Assembly (NCBI RefSeq): GCF_030936135.1
Contig: NW_026776913.1
Coordinates: 1,178,001 to 1,242,000 of the forward strand
Source: Gavia stellata
Lineage: Eukaryota > Chordata > Aves > Gaviiformes > Gaviidae
Length of the DNA: 64,000 nt
Direction: 5' to 3'
Under the pieces are notes generated by a model that worked only from the letters and a program-made list of their open reading frames with translations, was not told where the DNA came from and ran no database searches. The translations under genes were made by a program, and so were the position numbers. This document shows, in pieces, positions 21,232 to 31,995 of the stretch. Positions within the stretch are counted from its first letter, which is position 1, and every line of letters starts with the position of its first letter.

Positions 21232-22068
21232 TCATCCAGTCATCAGTTTCCACACTGCATCCTTGAGCTCCTGGTTCCTCATGCTGTAGATGAGGGGGTT
21301 CACTGCTGGAGGAACCACCGAGTACAGAAACGACACCAGCAGGTTCAGGGATGGGGAGGAGATGGAAGGGGGCTTCAGGTAGGCAAAAGTGCCCGTGCAA
21401 ATTAAGAGGGAGACCACAGCCAGGTGAGGGAGGCACGTGGAAAAGGCTTTATGCGGTCCCTGCTCAGAGGGGATCCTCAGCACAGCCCTCAAGATCTGCA
21501 CGTAGGACAGCACAATGAAAAGAAAACAAAGAAAAGAAAAAAATAAAGTAAAAACAAGAAGCCCAACTTCCCTGAGGTAAGCATCTGAGCAGGAAAGATT
21601 TACAATCTGTGGGATTTCACAGAAGAACTGGTCCACAGCATTGCCTTGGCAGAGTTGTAGTGAAAATGTATTGGCCGTATGCAGCAGAGAAGTGAGCAAC
21701 CCACTACCCCAGGCAGCTGCTGCCATGTGGACACAAGCTCTGCTGCCCAGGAGGGTCCCGTAGTGCAGGGGTTTGCAGATGGCAATGTAGCGGTCGTAGG
21801 ACATGAAGGTGAGAAGATAAAACTCTGCTGACATGAAAAAGACGAACAGAAAGACTTGGGCAGCACATCCCAAGTAGGAAATGGCCCTGATGTCCCAGAG
21901 GGAATTGGCCATGGCTTTGGGGACAGTGGTGGAGATGGAGCCCAGGTCGAGGAGGGAGAGGTTGAGGAGGAAGAAGTACATGGGGCTGTGGAGGTGGTGG
22001 TCGCAGACTATGGCGGTGATGATGATGCCATTGCCCAGGAGGGCAGCCAGGTAGATGCTGCTGAGGAG
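21232..22068 (-). pseudogene. OR14-like receptor, 5'-truncated, copy B
   Basis: Homologous to OR copies A and C from the TM1 words IYLAALLGNG onward to a stop at 21232. The first ~31 residues, including the start and most of the extracellular N-terminus, are gone. Immediately before the TM1 words the sequence becomes unrelated and an in-frame TGA lies at 22069-22071 (minus). The rest is undamaged: PMYFF, MSYDRYIAICKPLHYG, KAFSTCLPHLAVV and PPAVNPLIYSMRNQE are all in one frame. The first in-frame ATG (21981) would give 249 residues without TM1, unlikely to make a working receptor. The C-terminus is also shorter than in copies A and C. Confidence 0.88.
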
Positions 22069-22071
22069 TCA

Positions 22072-23220
22072 GCTTTGCTCTGCTGCAGTGGGTACATGGG
22101 AGCTGGTTCGTGACAGCTCCAATGTTCACAGGGGATGTAAAATGTAATCCACCTTTCATGGAAAAATTCAATATCTGCCCTAATGTCTCAGAGGAACGTG
22201 GGCTGTGGCAGAGAGGCTTGGCATGTCTTTTTAATAATTTTGTCTGTGTTTTCTCACAGAGCTGCAGTGTCCATCAGCCCTTTTCCCATCTGCCCTGTGC
22301 TTTCGCTTGTGCTGCCTTGGAGATGACTTCACACACAAATTACTGTTTTAGAAAAAAACCCTAAACCTGGACTCTGATGAGACCAGAGGAGTCCTGTTTC
22401 AAAGGACAGCTCTGCAAACTCTTCTCCAGCCCAGCCCAGAGGTGGAGGTGTGATGGAGAGGGCAGGACACGACCCCTCCCAGAGAGAAGCAACTGACTCT
22501 GCGAGGAGAGTGCCGACCCCCAAGGAAAGGCTCCGCACTCCCGAGGATCCCACAGCAGAGCTGCGCCTTTCTGGGGGGCAGCTTGCAAGCCCTGCAGGAC
22601 AGGCAAAGCAGAGACTCGGGGGTCCCTCAGATGGGAGGTTCTACAGAGAGAGTCAGCTCATTGCCCTGCAGACAGTGCCCAGCAGACATCTGCAGGGAAA
22701 CACAGAAAGAGAGCTGCCTGAGCGCACCCTCCCCCTGTGCTTGTTTGCAGTGTCCTCCCAACCCCGTCCCTGTCTCTGCTGCCTGCAGCTGTCCCTGCCA
22801 GGAGCTGGTTCTCTGTCCCCGAGTGTCTCCTCCGTGGCAGTGCTCACAGAGCCCATCCCACCCGCTGCCTGCTCAGCTCTGCCCTGCAGAGCCCTCCCTG
22901 CAGCAGGACACTGCCCAGGGGCATCTCTGGGTGTGCAGGCTCTGAGGGGAACATCAGACCAGCCCTGGCGAGGCTGGAAAAGTGACACTGATGCTGTCTG
23001 TGACCATGGCATGGTGATTTCCAATAATCCCCGCTTTATTCACCTCTAAGAGGAACAGACTTGGAATTTCAGTGCCTCCTCCGGAAATGAGAGATTAATT
23101 TCTATGTGCCATTGCCCATCCAGACAACCCAGAGGGGAAGAGTGAAAGACCAGGATCCTTCCCTTTCAGGCAGCCCCTGCCTTGCTGTGCTTCCTGAAAA
23201 GTCTCCTGGGAAGATCCTGC
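22072..23220. other. Unrelated segment replacing the OR B 5' end
   Basis: In copies A and C this place would hold the OR start codon and 5' UTR intron. Here about 1.15 kb of other sequence is present, with no recognised domain or mobile element. The open frames are short or overlapping on both strands. Confidence 0.45.
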
Positions 23221-24037
23221 AGTGATGTGGAGCTGTGAGCAGCCCTGACCCACACAGCACCCTCTCAACAGCAGAAGCACCCTGCCATTGCACTGGTCGA
23301 TCCTTCCACCCCCAGCTTCTCCCCACAGCGCCGTGGGGAGCTCCCCGGGCAGGCTGAGTGCTGACCCTGGCAGGCGGCAGAGTCCCTGCCCCAGCACCCA
23401 GCCCCGGGGGTGCAGGGACCCTGCTCGGAAGGACAGCCCTGGGCACCCCTGGCTGCACACCCACCTTCACACCCTGCAGCCGTCCCTGGCAGAAGGCAGC
23501 CCTCATGCCCTGTCCCGCTGATGGTGCAGCAGGGAAGCCCTGCTCTGGAGCACCTCCTCCTCCTCTATACAGGAGTGACATTCCTGGGTACCATGCCAGC
23601 TTTCCGAGAGCCCTCCATGAACTGCAGCTGGATTGCCCTGCACCCAGAGACTTACCATGTCAAGGGCTGTGAAGATTTCTCCTACTTTGAGCTCTCAGCA
23701 TCCTCCCCCTCCAGACTGACTTAAACCCTTCGCTGCCTCACTCCTCTCCCCTCGGTGCCTGCAGGCAGTGCCCTCAGCCCTTCTGAGCTTTGCAGAGGAG
23801 CTGCTCCTGGGCAGAGCTGTCTCTCCGCAGTGCTGCCCGCTTGCCCTGAGCTCCCTCTGTCCCAGGAGCCCGGCACAGCTCAGCAGCAGAGGAGCAGCTC
23901 ATGGTGTTTTAATGACCCCTCGGGTGGGTTTGGTGCCCAGTCCATGAACCTCAGACAGTGAGAGGGAGTTGAAGAAACCTCTCAAGAAGTCAGTGTCTGA
24001 TGCAATCATCTCCACTGTTTCTTGCAGTGTTAATGGG

Positions 24038-24542
24038 TGTGGGAAGGCAGGATGCGGGCCCCTGGGGTGGTCCTGTGCAGGGCAGGATGCGGGCCCCTGG
24101 GGTGGTCCTGTGCAGCTGATGGATCAGAGCTTGTTCTGAGAGAGACAAAGACAGGCCTGTGGAAAATTACAAGCGAAGCAATAAATAAGGGCTACGTGGC
24201 AAGGACTGGGCGTCCTTGAGAAGTGAGGATGTAGATAACAAGTAGTTATGATCAAAGTAGAAGGGAGTTATACAGCTGCTCAAACTGCAAGTAGAAGAAC
24301 ATAAACAAAAGTAACTGTTAGGCTCAAACTGCAAGTAGACGTATGTTTTAGGCTCAGCCAATTAGGATCTAACAAGTAGGTGCGTATTAGGTCTAACGGT
24401 ATAAATATGTGTTGCTTGAATAATAAAGTGGACTATGCTTTATCACTCATATTGAGTCGGACGCATCCGTTCCTTCAGCCGCGAACCGTCGGTCAACTCC
24501 TGGCATCGGGAAACTCCCGACATCTTCGGGAAACTCCCGACA
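24038..24542 (+). mobile_element. Solo LTR with 6-bp target-site duplication
   Basis: The 505-bp block starts TGTGGGAAGG, ends CTCCCGACA, and is flanked on both sides by aatggg (24032-24037 and 24543-24548). Segmental copy A at about 9560 has the uninterrupted site gttaatgggtcccac, so the empty site is visible in the same window. Internal LTR marks are a TATA box tataaata (24400-24407) and AATAAA (24422-24427). A six-base duplication fits alpha/beta-type (class II) retroviruses. Orientation follows TATA then AATAAA. Confidence 0.92.
24046..24115 (+). repeat. 35-bp direct repeat x2 inside the solo LTR
   Basis: Two identical 35-bp units, 24046-24080 and 24081-24115, beginning ggcaggatgcgggcccc. 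They lie in U3 and could be a duplicated enhancer-like element. Confidence 0.85.
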
Positions 24543-25049
24543 AATGGGTCCCACGGAGGGACATTGCTGACAAAGCCTCCCCAGGGGCTGCTTAGAGCAG
24601 AAAACTCCAGGCAGTGATGACAGGTAGGCAAAGGCAATGTGAAGGAAGAGATTCTGAGTAACCCTGGATGTGTTACCTAAAGGCAAAGGGCCAAGCTCTG
24701 ACCCCCAGTCCCTGGGAAGGGAGATCCGGTCCCTCACACATTGCTCAGGGCTCTTCCTGGGGCGGTGTGATGTGGGGATGGGCAATGCCCAGGGCAGGAC
24801 TACGGTAGGATACCTCCCAGGCTCCCAGGTGGGGAAGGGGAGGCAATGAGCCCCGAGTGCTGTAAGGACAAGGTGCTTCCTCATGGGTGTCAGTGGCAGA
24901 GACAACAGCCACAGCCGAGGAGGGAAAGAGCTGATCTCTGTTGGGGGCTTTTCTGACTTTCTCCATCCCTCTCTCATCTCCACCATTGGCTGTCCTACGG
25001 TCTCCCACACCTGCACCTCTTTCTCTGCAGGCTGTAGACATCCACCCTG

Positions 25050-25650
25050 CTACCCCACCTGGCTCTCACCTGAGCATCTTCCTTTACTGATATCTCTCCA
25101 TCCTTCCTCGTTGTCCCTTGCAACACAAAGCCTTGGGTTGATCCAGTCTCCCTCTGGGTGACTTCTTACACCACAGCACCGCCCTTCGAGTGACATTTCT
25201 CTTTCCTTGTGTCCAGTCTGGACCTCTCCAGCTGCACTTTGTGCTATAAGTTCTTTCTCATGCCATTTCCCACTACGAACAAAAGCTCCATCATCTCTGA
25301 AACCTCCTTTCAAGCAGTTTCAGGCTAATCCTATACTGCCCTGAGCCTCTCTGCCACTGGGCCAAAGCTGCCCAGGTCCCTCAGCCGCCCCACACAGGTC
25401 ATGTGCACCCGGTCCCGAAACCCATCTTGGCAGACCTGCACTCGACACTCAGTAGTTCCTCCTGACTTCTCCAAATTGGGGAGCCACCCACTGGGACACA
25501 CCCATGTGTGTGGAGCCACAGCAGTGCTGAGTCAAGGGGGATGATCACTCAAGTTGTCTGGGTGGCCCACACTCCTCCTAACACAGCCCCACGTGCAGCT
25601 GCCCTTGTTCATAGGGACCGTACGCTACTGGTTGTAGGGCATCCCTCGTA
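25050..25650 (-). mobile_element. Old antisense CR1-like remnant (copy B)
   Basis: The segmental-duplicate partner of 10060-10660 with the same CR1 antisense wording. It is not an independent insertion. Confidence 0.5.
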
Positions 25651-25749
25651 GTGCCCAGGTCCTTCTCCTCAGCTGCTCACGTCCCAGCCTGTCCTGATGC
25701 ATGGGGTTATTCTCCCCCCGCCCCCCACCACTGCAGCTCGGATGCAGAA

Positions 25750-26247
25750 ATGTTGAACCATACGACTGTCACAGAGTTCCTTCTCTTGGGCTTCCCCTCC
25801 CTCCACCATCAGGAGTCCCTCATGGCAATCGCTCTCCTGGCTTCGTACCTGATGATCTTAGGGACAAACCTGCCGATCATTCCCTCGTTCTTGCTGAAAG
25901 AGACCTCCACAGTCCCACGTACTTTTCCCTCTGTAACCTCTCCTGTTTGGAGGTTTTCATCACCATATCCATCATACCCAAAGCCATAGGAAACTTGCTG
26001 ATGGGCAGTAAAACCATTTCCTGCCCAGGCTGATAAGCTCATTGCTACTTCTGCTCCCTTCTGGGCTGCGTCTTCATTTATGTCCAGCCTTCAAGTCACC
26101 ACATTTCCTGAAACAAGGCAGTGGCCCTTCTCAACACAGTGCCAACTCCTTTGATGAGTCCCTTTGTTTTCAGCCTCAGGAACCAGCTGATGAAAGATGC
26201 TCTCAAGGCAGGTTTCAAGAGAAGTGGGATAATCTTCAGAAACCACT
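25750..26247 (+). pseudogene. Olfactory receptor pseudogene, internal deletion (copy B)
   Basis: Partner of the pseudogene at 10758: the same MLNHTTVTEFLLLGFPS start, the same frame change after the KETSTVP words, TM2 in the second frame, and the same jump from before TM3 to the TM7 end (VFSLRNQLMKDALKAGFK). It differs by scattered substitutions only. Both disabling lesions are therefore shared and predate the duplication. Confidence 0.82.
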
Positions 26248-27978
26248 TTTCCACCTCAGAAGAGGTGTCGTAAGTGGATTTTGAAAGGGGAGAGGGGTGG
26301 GGAGGGCAAACACATGGTTATGATGCATCTGCAGAAATGAGACCTCTCTTTCTTAGCAGTGTAAGATTTCCTTAATCGAATATCACACCAGACTCTCTTC
26401 TGCAACAGGTCATCATAAGACGACCCTGCATAGCAATGCCTTTCAAATGACCTACAAGCACTTTACAAACCCTGGTGAATACCACAGTGGCATTTTCTAA
26501 GCGTGCAAACCAAGACAGAAAGCAACAAGCACAGGACTTCATCCCTCCATGGCACACCCAATTCTCAACAAGCTTCACCCTCCTCCAGTTCTCATGGAAC
26601 TGCACCTTGCTCCTAAATCTGGTTTCCTGCTTATTTTGGTGGCAGATCTTTGCTGAACCTCTTAGTCTTTAGGAAATGACAGAAAATAGGTGGAACACAA
26701 TGGAGTGAACAATAACAGCTTGCTTTCTCGACCAAGTGGCACTTACATCTCTGTTAACGTCCTGGTCAGAACAAAAACATGCCTGAAATTCAGTCCAGTT
26801 GAACTGTTGAGAATGACCTCTAATTTGGTCCAGAATCTAGAATATTGGTCAGGAATGTAGGTTTGAATAACAGTGCACGTGTCTCCAGACCACTCATGTT
26901 TGGTGAAATAAATGTCCAGTCCTTGACACAATGCTCCCAGACCCAATACTTCAGCTAATCCAGCACATTCAGTGGAATTAGCTTGTTCAGACACAGACTT
27001 TTATAAATTTAATGTCTAAAAAGATGAGTTCGTTTTCTGGCCTCCTTTGATAGCGGGGAAGGATCAGCACTCTAGAGGGTGATATCATCTCCTCCTACAG
27101 TGGTCTTCATGAGAACTGTGCTTAGCATAGACTTGGCACTTAGTTTCCCATAGGTAATGCCAAGTGCCCTGAGCCACATACTGGGCAACGTGTGCTCATT
27201 TGCAGAAGGGAGGGACTCTTGCTCAGCAGGGCCTTCCCTTGAAGACATGAGGGTTACAACTGTACCTTAAAGTCTCTCCAAAATTAAAAGGAAACCTCTC
27301 CTCTTCTCTAATCCCTGTCACAGTGTTGCCATTTAGTGCCAGTGGCTCTTTGCACAGTGGCAGCTATGAAGTGAGACCACGTGTCTTGGTACAGCCCTGT
27401 CCTGCCTGTCTTCTCATTCCAGCTCCTCTTTCCTTAGATACCCTCTCTGTGTGCTTGACACTGCTGAACCCAGATACAGGCAGCGTGGTGGTCAGTGCAG
27501 TCAGAGCTGTGGGGCATAAGCTAATGGGCACTCACACACCTCATTGAACAGGCAGAGGTTGGGGCAGAGTGTATGGGGCCAGGCTGCCAAGACATGTCCC
27601 TTATGTTCTCAACTCTCTTAATCTCTCGCTGTCTCTTTCTCCATCTTGCTCGTATCTTAGGGATCCATCTCAATCCCTCAGCTCTCTCACAGTTGTCTCT
27701 CAGCCATCTACATGTGAAGTGATTTAGAGCGAGCAGGGAATCTGAAGCACCCTCCCCATGGAAGCACCTTCAGGACCAAGGCACCCCAGTGTAGGTGGGG
27801 TGAATCACTGAGTAAAAGGGCTCCTCCATTCCAGGAGCTCTCTGGACTGTCTAGGTGACTGCCTCGGCCATCTCCAAGTCACGATAAAGATATGAAGTTT
27901 GAGACAGGGAATCATCAGGGACTTGTGCCAAATTGGGGAGCCACCCACTGGGACACACCCATGTGTGTGGAGCCTTCC

Positions 27979-28306
27979 CATTTGGACTCACACTGGTATC
28001 CTACATCTGCACCAGAGCTGCAGTCCTGAGGATCCCAACCACCATGGGGAGGCAGAAGGCCTTCTCCACCCGCTCCTCTCACCTCATCGTGGTGACTGTT
28101 TTCTATGGCACCCTCGTCCTTTTCTACATGACACCAGGACAGCCTCCCTGAGGCAGCTCCATGAAGTCCTCTCCTTTTTCTACACCATCCTCACGCCCCT
28201 GGTCAATCCACTCCTCTACAGCCTGTGGAACAGGGAGGTCAAGGGGGTTCTTGGAAATGCACTCAGAAAAACTGTGGCCTGCATCGAGAGCTCATACATG
28301 TTGTGA
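27979..28306 (+). pseudogene. Olfactory receptor 3' fragment (TM5-TM7)
   Basis: Begins at TM5 wording (LVSYICTRAAVLRIPTTMG), continues through the TM6 start (RQKAFSTRSSHLIVVTVFYG), breaks by frameshift near 28140, and resumes with TM7 (FFYTILTPLVNPLLYSLWNR) and C-terminus to a stop at 28304-28306. Everything before TM5 is missing. It abuts a 47-bp piece copied from the CR1 remnant and the right edge of segmental copy B. AATAAA follows at about 28315. Confidence 0.85.
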
Positions 28307-28309
28307 TCC

Positions 28310-31300
28310 ACCAGGAATAAACAGGTGGTGGATCTCTTTTGATCAAGTGGGGACCACTCGTAAGTGCCTCTTTTGTGTACCAGGTATATCTTTAGAAGTG
28401 CAGAATCTTGGGACTGGTTGTGGAATGAGAAGCGGGAGAAGGGAATTTGTGTCTTAAAGAAATATAGGTCTGGTCTTGAAGAGTGTAAAAAACTTGCCTG
28501 GCTTTCTTCCTTCTTTAAAGTAAAGCCAGTTGTGATCCTGGAAGTGGGGGCTGTTGAAATGCCACACCTGCCCAGGAGTGGGAGGAAACTGACTCTAAGC
28601 ATGCTGTTTTCTCTTCTGTCACCCAGCCAGGCTGAGGCGTGGCATTCCTGCATGTCTGGGATTCCTCCCGGCATCTCCCTATTGGCAGGGAGAAGTGGGC
28701 AGCTGGATCAAGCCCTTCCACTGGACATGTCTAAATCCAACTCGGTGAATCCAATCCCTCTTGTTCTCTGGGCTTCCTAGCAGAGGACAACTGTGAAAGC
28801 TACTCTGATAGAGTCAGCTCCTCTGAAAAAAAAAAAAGTAGATCCTTGCGCAGAGGAAAGATGCACAAGTTGGGTCTCAGTTTCCCCATCTTTTAACACA
28901 GAAATCATTTCTTCCTCCTTCTTTCCTTCTCATATTCTGACTCCCATCCAACAATGTAATTATTTATTTGTGTCCCACTGTCTGACTTAGATACTGCAAA
29001 CCGAGTCCTCCTGTTTTCTTCTTTCTTGCAAAAGAGAGCAAGGTCAGCTCATGGGGCATGACTGAGCACAGACACCCCCAGCAGCAGGCTCTCCCCATTT
29101 CCTAGGCTGAGGCAAGCGCACAAGGTGGGAATGTCTCCATCATCTCTGATTTGCGCAAGGGCCTTCCCCCCTGACATACTCCCACAACACACTTGTTCCT
29201 CCTCCACCCACAGACAGAAATTCCTTCCCACTTCCAGGCTCAGGTCTTGGTTGCAAGAATTTGCTGCACTTCAGAAGAGGCCTTGAGCTTCTTGGCTCTT
29301 CTTGCTGCTTAAGGCAATCTTCCGGGTTCCCTCCAGATTTCATGGGGGGACTTCTTGCCTCTAACAAGGACTTTGTGACAAGTTTCTATGAAATGTTTGT
29401 TTTTCTGTCATTCCTGTGTGTGGGGAGATTAGACACAGAGAAGGAGGATATACAGCAAAAGGGATGCGAGTGAAGTGCCAGTAAGAACCAGGTGAGCTCC
29501 CCCCATGCCTGTGGCTTCCTGGCAAGGAGTCTGTCCTGAGAAGGGCATCCAGCCTCTGCCACTCTGGAGTGGGGAATGAGCAGCGCTCCTGTCTCCTGGG
29601 GGACACAAAAGATGACTTTTCAAGGGCACCTTTCCTCTGAACTGCTTTAGATTTGTCCTTGAGGATGAGGTATAATGGCCAGCACTGCAAATACTGATTT
29701 AACTGGCATTGCCCAGAGTGGTCATCAGAGATGCAAATTGCTATGCTGCAGATAATTATATTAAGGCAGATTAATGTTGCGGGTTTGGTTTTGTTTTGTT
29801 TCTTCTTTTTCGATACTGATACTCTTAGGGAAATCACACAAGCACCTGAAGGATTATTGAAGGTTTTCTGAGAGAAGCCCCAGCAGATTAGCATCTCAAG
29901 CAATGGGGTGCCAGGGGACAAGGGAAGGATGGTTTGGGCACTGCCCTGGGATTTGGGAAACGGAAATGAGTTCTCCTCCCCTTGACACCCTGCCCTTTTC
30001 AGTGAGGGCTGTGAAAAACTCTGCCAACTAGGTCGGAATGCACAGCCGTGTCAAGGAACTTCTGTCTAACTGCAGCAATGTGGTCCTGACAGCTCAGGAG
30101 TTGAGCTTCCATTTGAGTCCAAACCGCGACAATTCACACTGCCTCCGTCTTCACTATGACACTGGGTGTTGTGTGACACAACTGTCCCGGATCTCCAGGC
30201 AGGATGGGCAAAAGTTTGATAGCTGAACCAGAACTTTTCCTCTTCCTGGAAATGTCAATGCCACAGGCTCGAGCCAAGAGGCCCAAGAAAGAAAACTTCC
30301 CAGAGGGTCAATTCATGAAAACGTCCCCCAGGCTGTGGGACTTGCTCTTGACTGACAGAGAATTTGTGAGTGTGGACAAATTTGTGAGTCTTCACCTATT
30401 TTTCCCTCTCTCTTTGTAACTTGGCTCTCAGCATTTACATATTGAATCTGCTTTGCCACTTTGAAAATGTGTCTTTGAGAAACTAGCTCGGGATATTTTT
30501 ATTACCTTTTTTTTAGCCCAAATGAATATGCAGCATTGAAGTGGGTTTCCATATATGGAGCAGTTTTGCACAATGTCTGCTCCAAGAGGAGAAATATCTC
30601 AGCCTGCATCTGGAAATGAATGAAGCTGTGGGTGGTAAATGTGCTTCTTCAGACGATATGTGGTATGCATGCAAGAGAAAATGTTGTGAAGGTGAATGGG
30701 CATGAAAGAAATGGAAAACTGCCCATCCAATGGAGCTCTGCAAGAGGAGGATGGAGCTGTACATAACATGGCATGATCCAAGTGGGATCAGCATGGAGAG
30801 AAGACATTTGTAGGGAAGGTGTTGCAATGGAGTACCTTGACGTCACCCAGCTGAAAAAGAGAGATTGGAGAGTGCGCTGAAGTGATGGGCAGAAGCATCC
30901 TGGGCTAAAAGACCTTGGCTAAGAAAAGGTTGGAGGGATTTGGGTTGCAGAGATTTGAGGTAGTCCTTCCAAGATCTAAGCAGGCTGACCTTTGGAGACA
31001 AGTGAAAATAAGGAAGCTCTCAAGGATGTTTTGCCATTTGTTGTACTCTTTGCTCTCTCTTATCATTTAAAGATACAGTATTGCCCTTAAGTAATCCATG
31101 CTCCATATCTTTTTTCTCTGCTTTTTTGAGGAGGGGGAGGTGGAAGAGAAGAATAGTTTCTTTTTTAACCAAAGGCAGCCAAAGGGCAGATCCCAGGTTA
31201 GCGAAAAGGTACAAAGGAAGGCAGAATTTTGATGTGTACACTGGCACAAGAGGATTACCTGCATTTCCATTCTCTGAAGTCCTAACTGGGTGGCTGAAAC

Positions 31301-31599
31301 CGTGGAAGCTCACAGCTCCCTTCATCTGCCCTGCATTTCAGCATGTAAAATTAAGCTAACTGAGTCATAAAGTTGGTTTTGATTCTCTTCACAGCCTAAA
31401 GCACAGCATGGGGCAGGAGACAGGCAGGACACCTAAAGAGGACTCACACTCCTCTGCACAAATGCTTAGGTGCTTGCAGGAACCACAGGAGGCATGGCAT
31501 ACCGATTCCAGGGTTCAACGACCTGGTCAAATGCCTTGTCTCCTTCTCTGTAATGGTGGCATCGATGCGTGGCACTCATGTGCGGACTCTGTACAAGGA
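28310..31599. other. No gene recognised
   Basis: 3.3 kb without a supported exon. The longest open frame (186 residues, minus, 29361-29921) has no domain and contains a lysine run from a T-rich stretch, and I treat it as chance. No mobile element is recognised by eye. Confidence 0.4.
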
Positions 31600-31995
31600 T
31601 CATAGAATCATTGATTCATAGAATGGTTTAGGTTGGAAAAGACCTTTAAGACCATCAAGTCCAACCATAAACTTAACCCTGCTAAGCCCACCACTAAACC
31701 ATGTCCCTAAGCGCCTCATCCACACATCTTTTAAAAACCTCCAGCTATCGTGACTCAACCACGTCCCATGGCAGCCTGTTCCACTGTCTGACAACCTTTT
31801 CAGTGAAGAAATTTTTCCTAATATTCAGTCCAAACTTCCCCTGGCACAACTTGTGGCTGTTTCCTCTTCTCCTATCACTTGTCACTTGGGAGAAGAGACC
31901 AGCATCCACCTCTCTACAGGGGGACAATCACTTCCCTAGTCCTGCCGGCCACACTGTTTCTGATACAAGCCAGGATGCAGTTGGCCGTCATAGCA
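31600..31995 (-). mobile_element. CR1 LINE 3' end with internal deletion
   Basis: On the minus strand the 3' tail (tcatagaatcattgattcatagaatgg on plus, at 31600-31626) is followed upstream by the C-terminal CR1 ORF2 frame ([16 protein letters not shown], then [17 protein letters not shown]) at 31745-31927. Upstream of about 31925 the wording jumps to an earlier ORF2 segment (near 31930-31990), so several hundred bases of the element are missing. Confidence 0.85.

Larger units (their letters stand above)
23221..27922. repeat. Segmental duplication, copy B
   Basis: Direct copy of 8499-12937. Excluding the LTR insertion, its length is close to copy A without its extra tandem repeat. It has the same order of OR first-exon words (donor ACTTAC on plus at 23650-23655), CR1 remnant, OR pseudogene and 3' spacer. 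Confidence 0.85.

Noticed and set aside
21232-21981. Calling the 249-residue OR B frame a functional gene
   Set aside because: It would lack TM1 and the N-terminus, and an in-frame stop sits right where homology ends.
24046-24115. CRISPR-like or regulatory array
   Set aside because: Only two adjacent identical units without spacers, inside a retroviral LTR in a vertebrate genome.
29361-29921. 186-residue minus-strand open frame
   Set aside because: No recognisable domain, includes a lysine run from a T-rich stretch, and no neighbouring exons or splice sites that fit.
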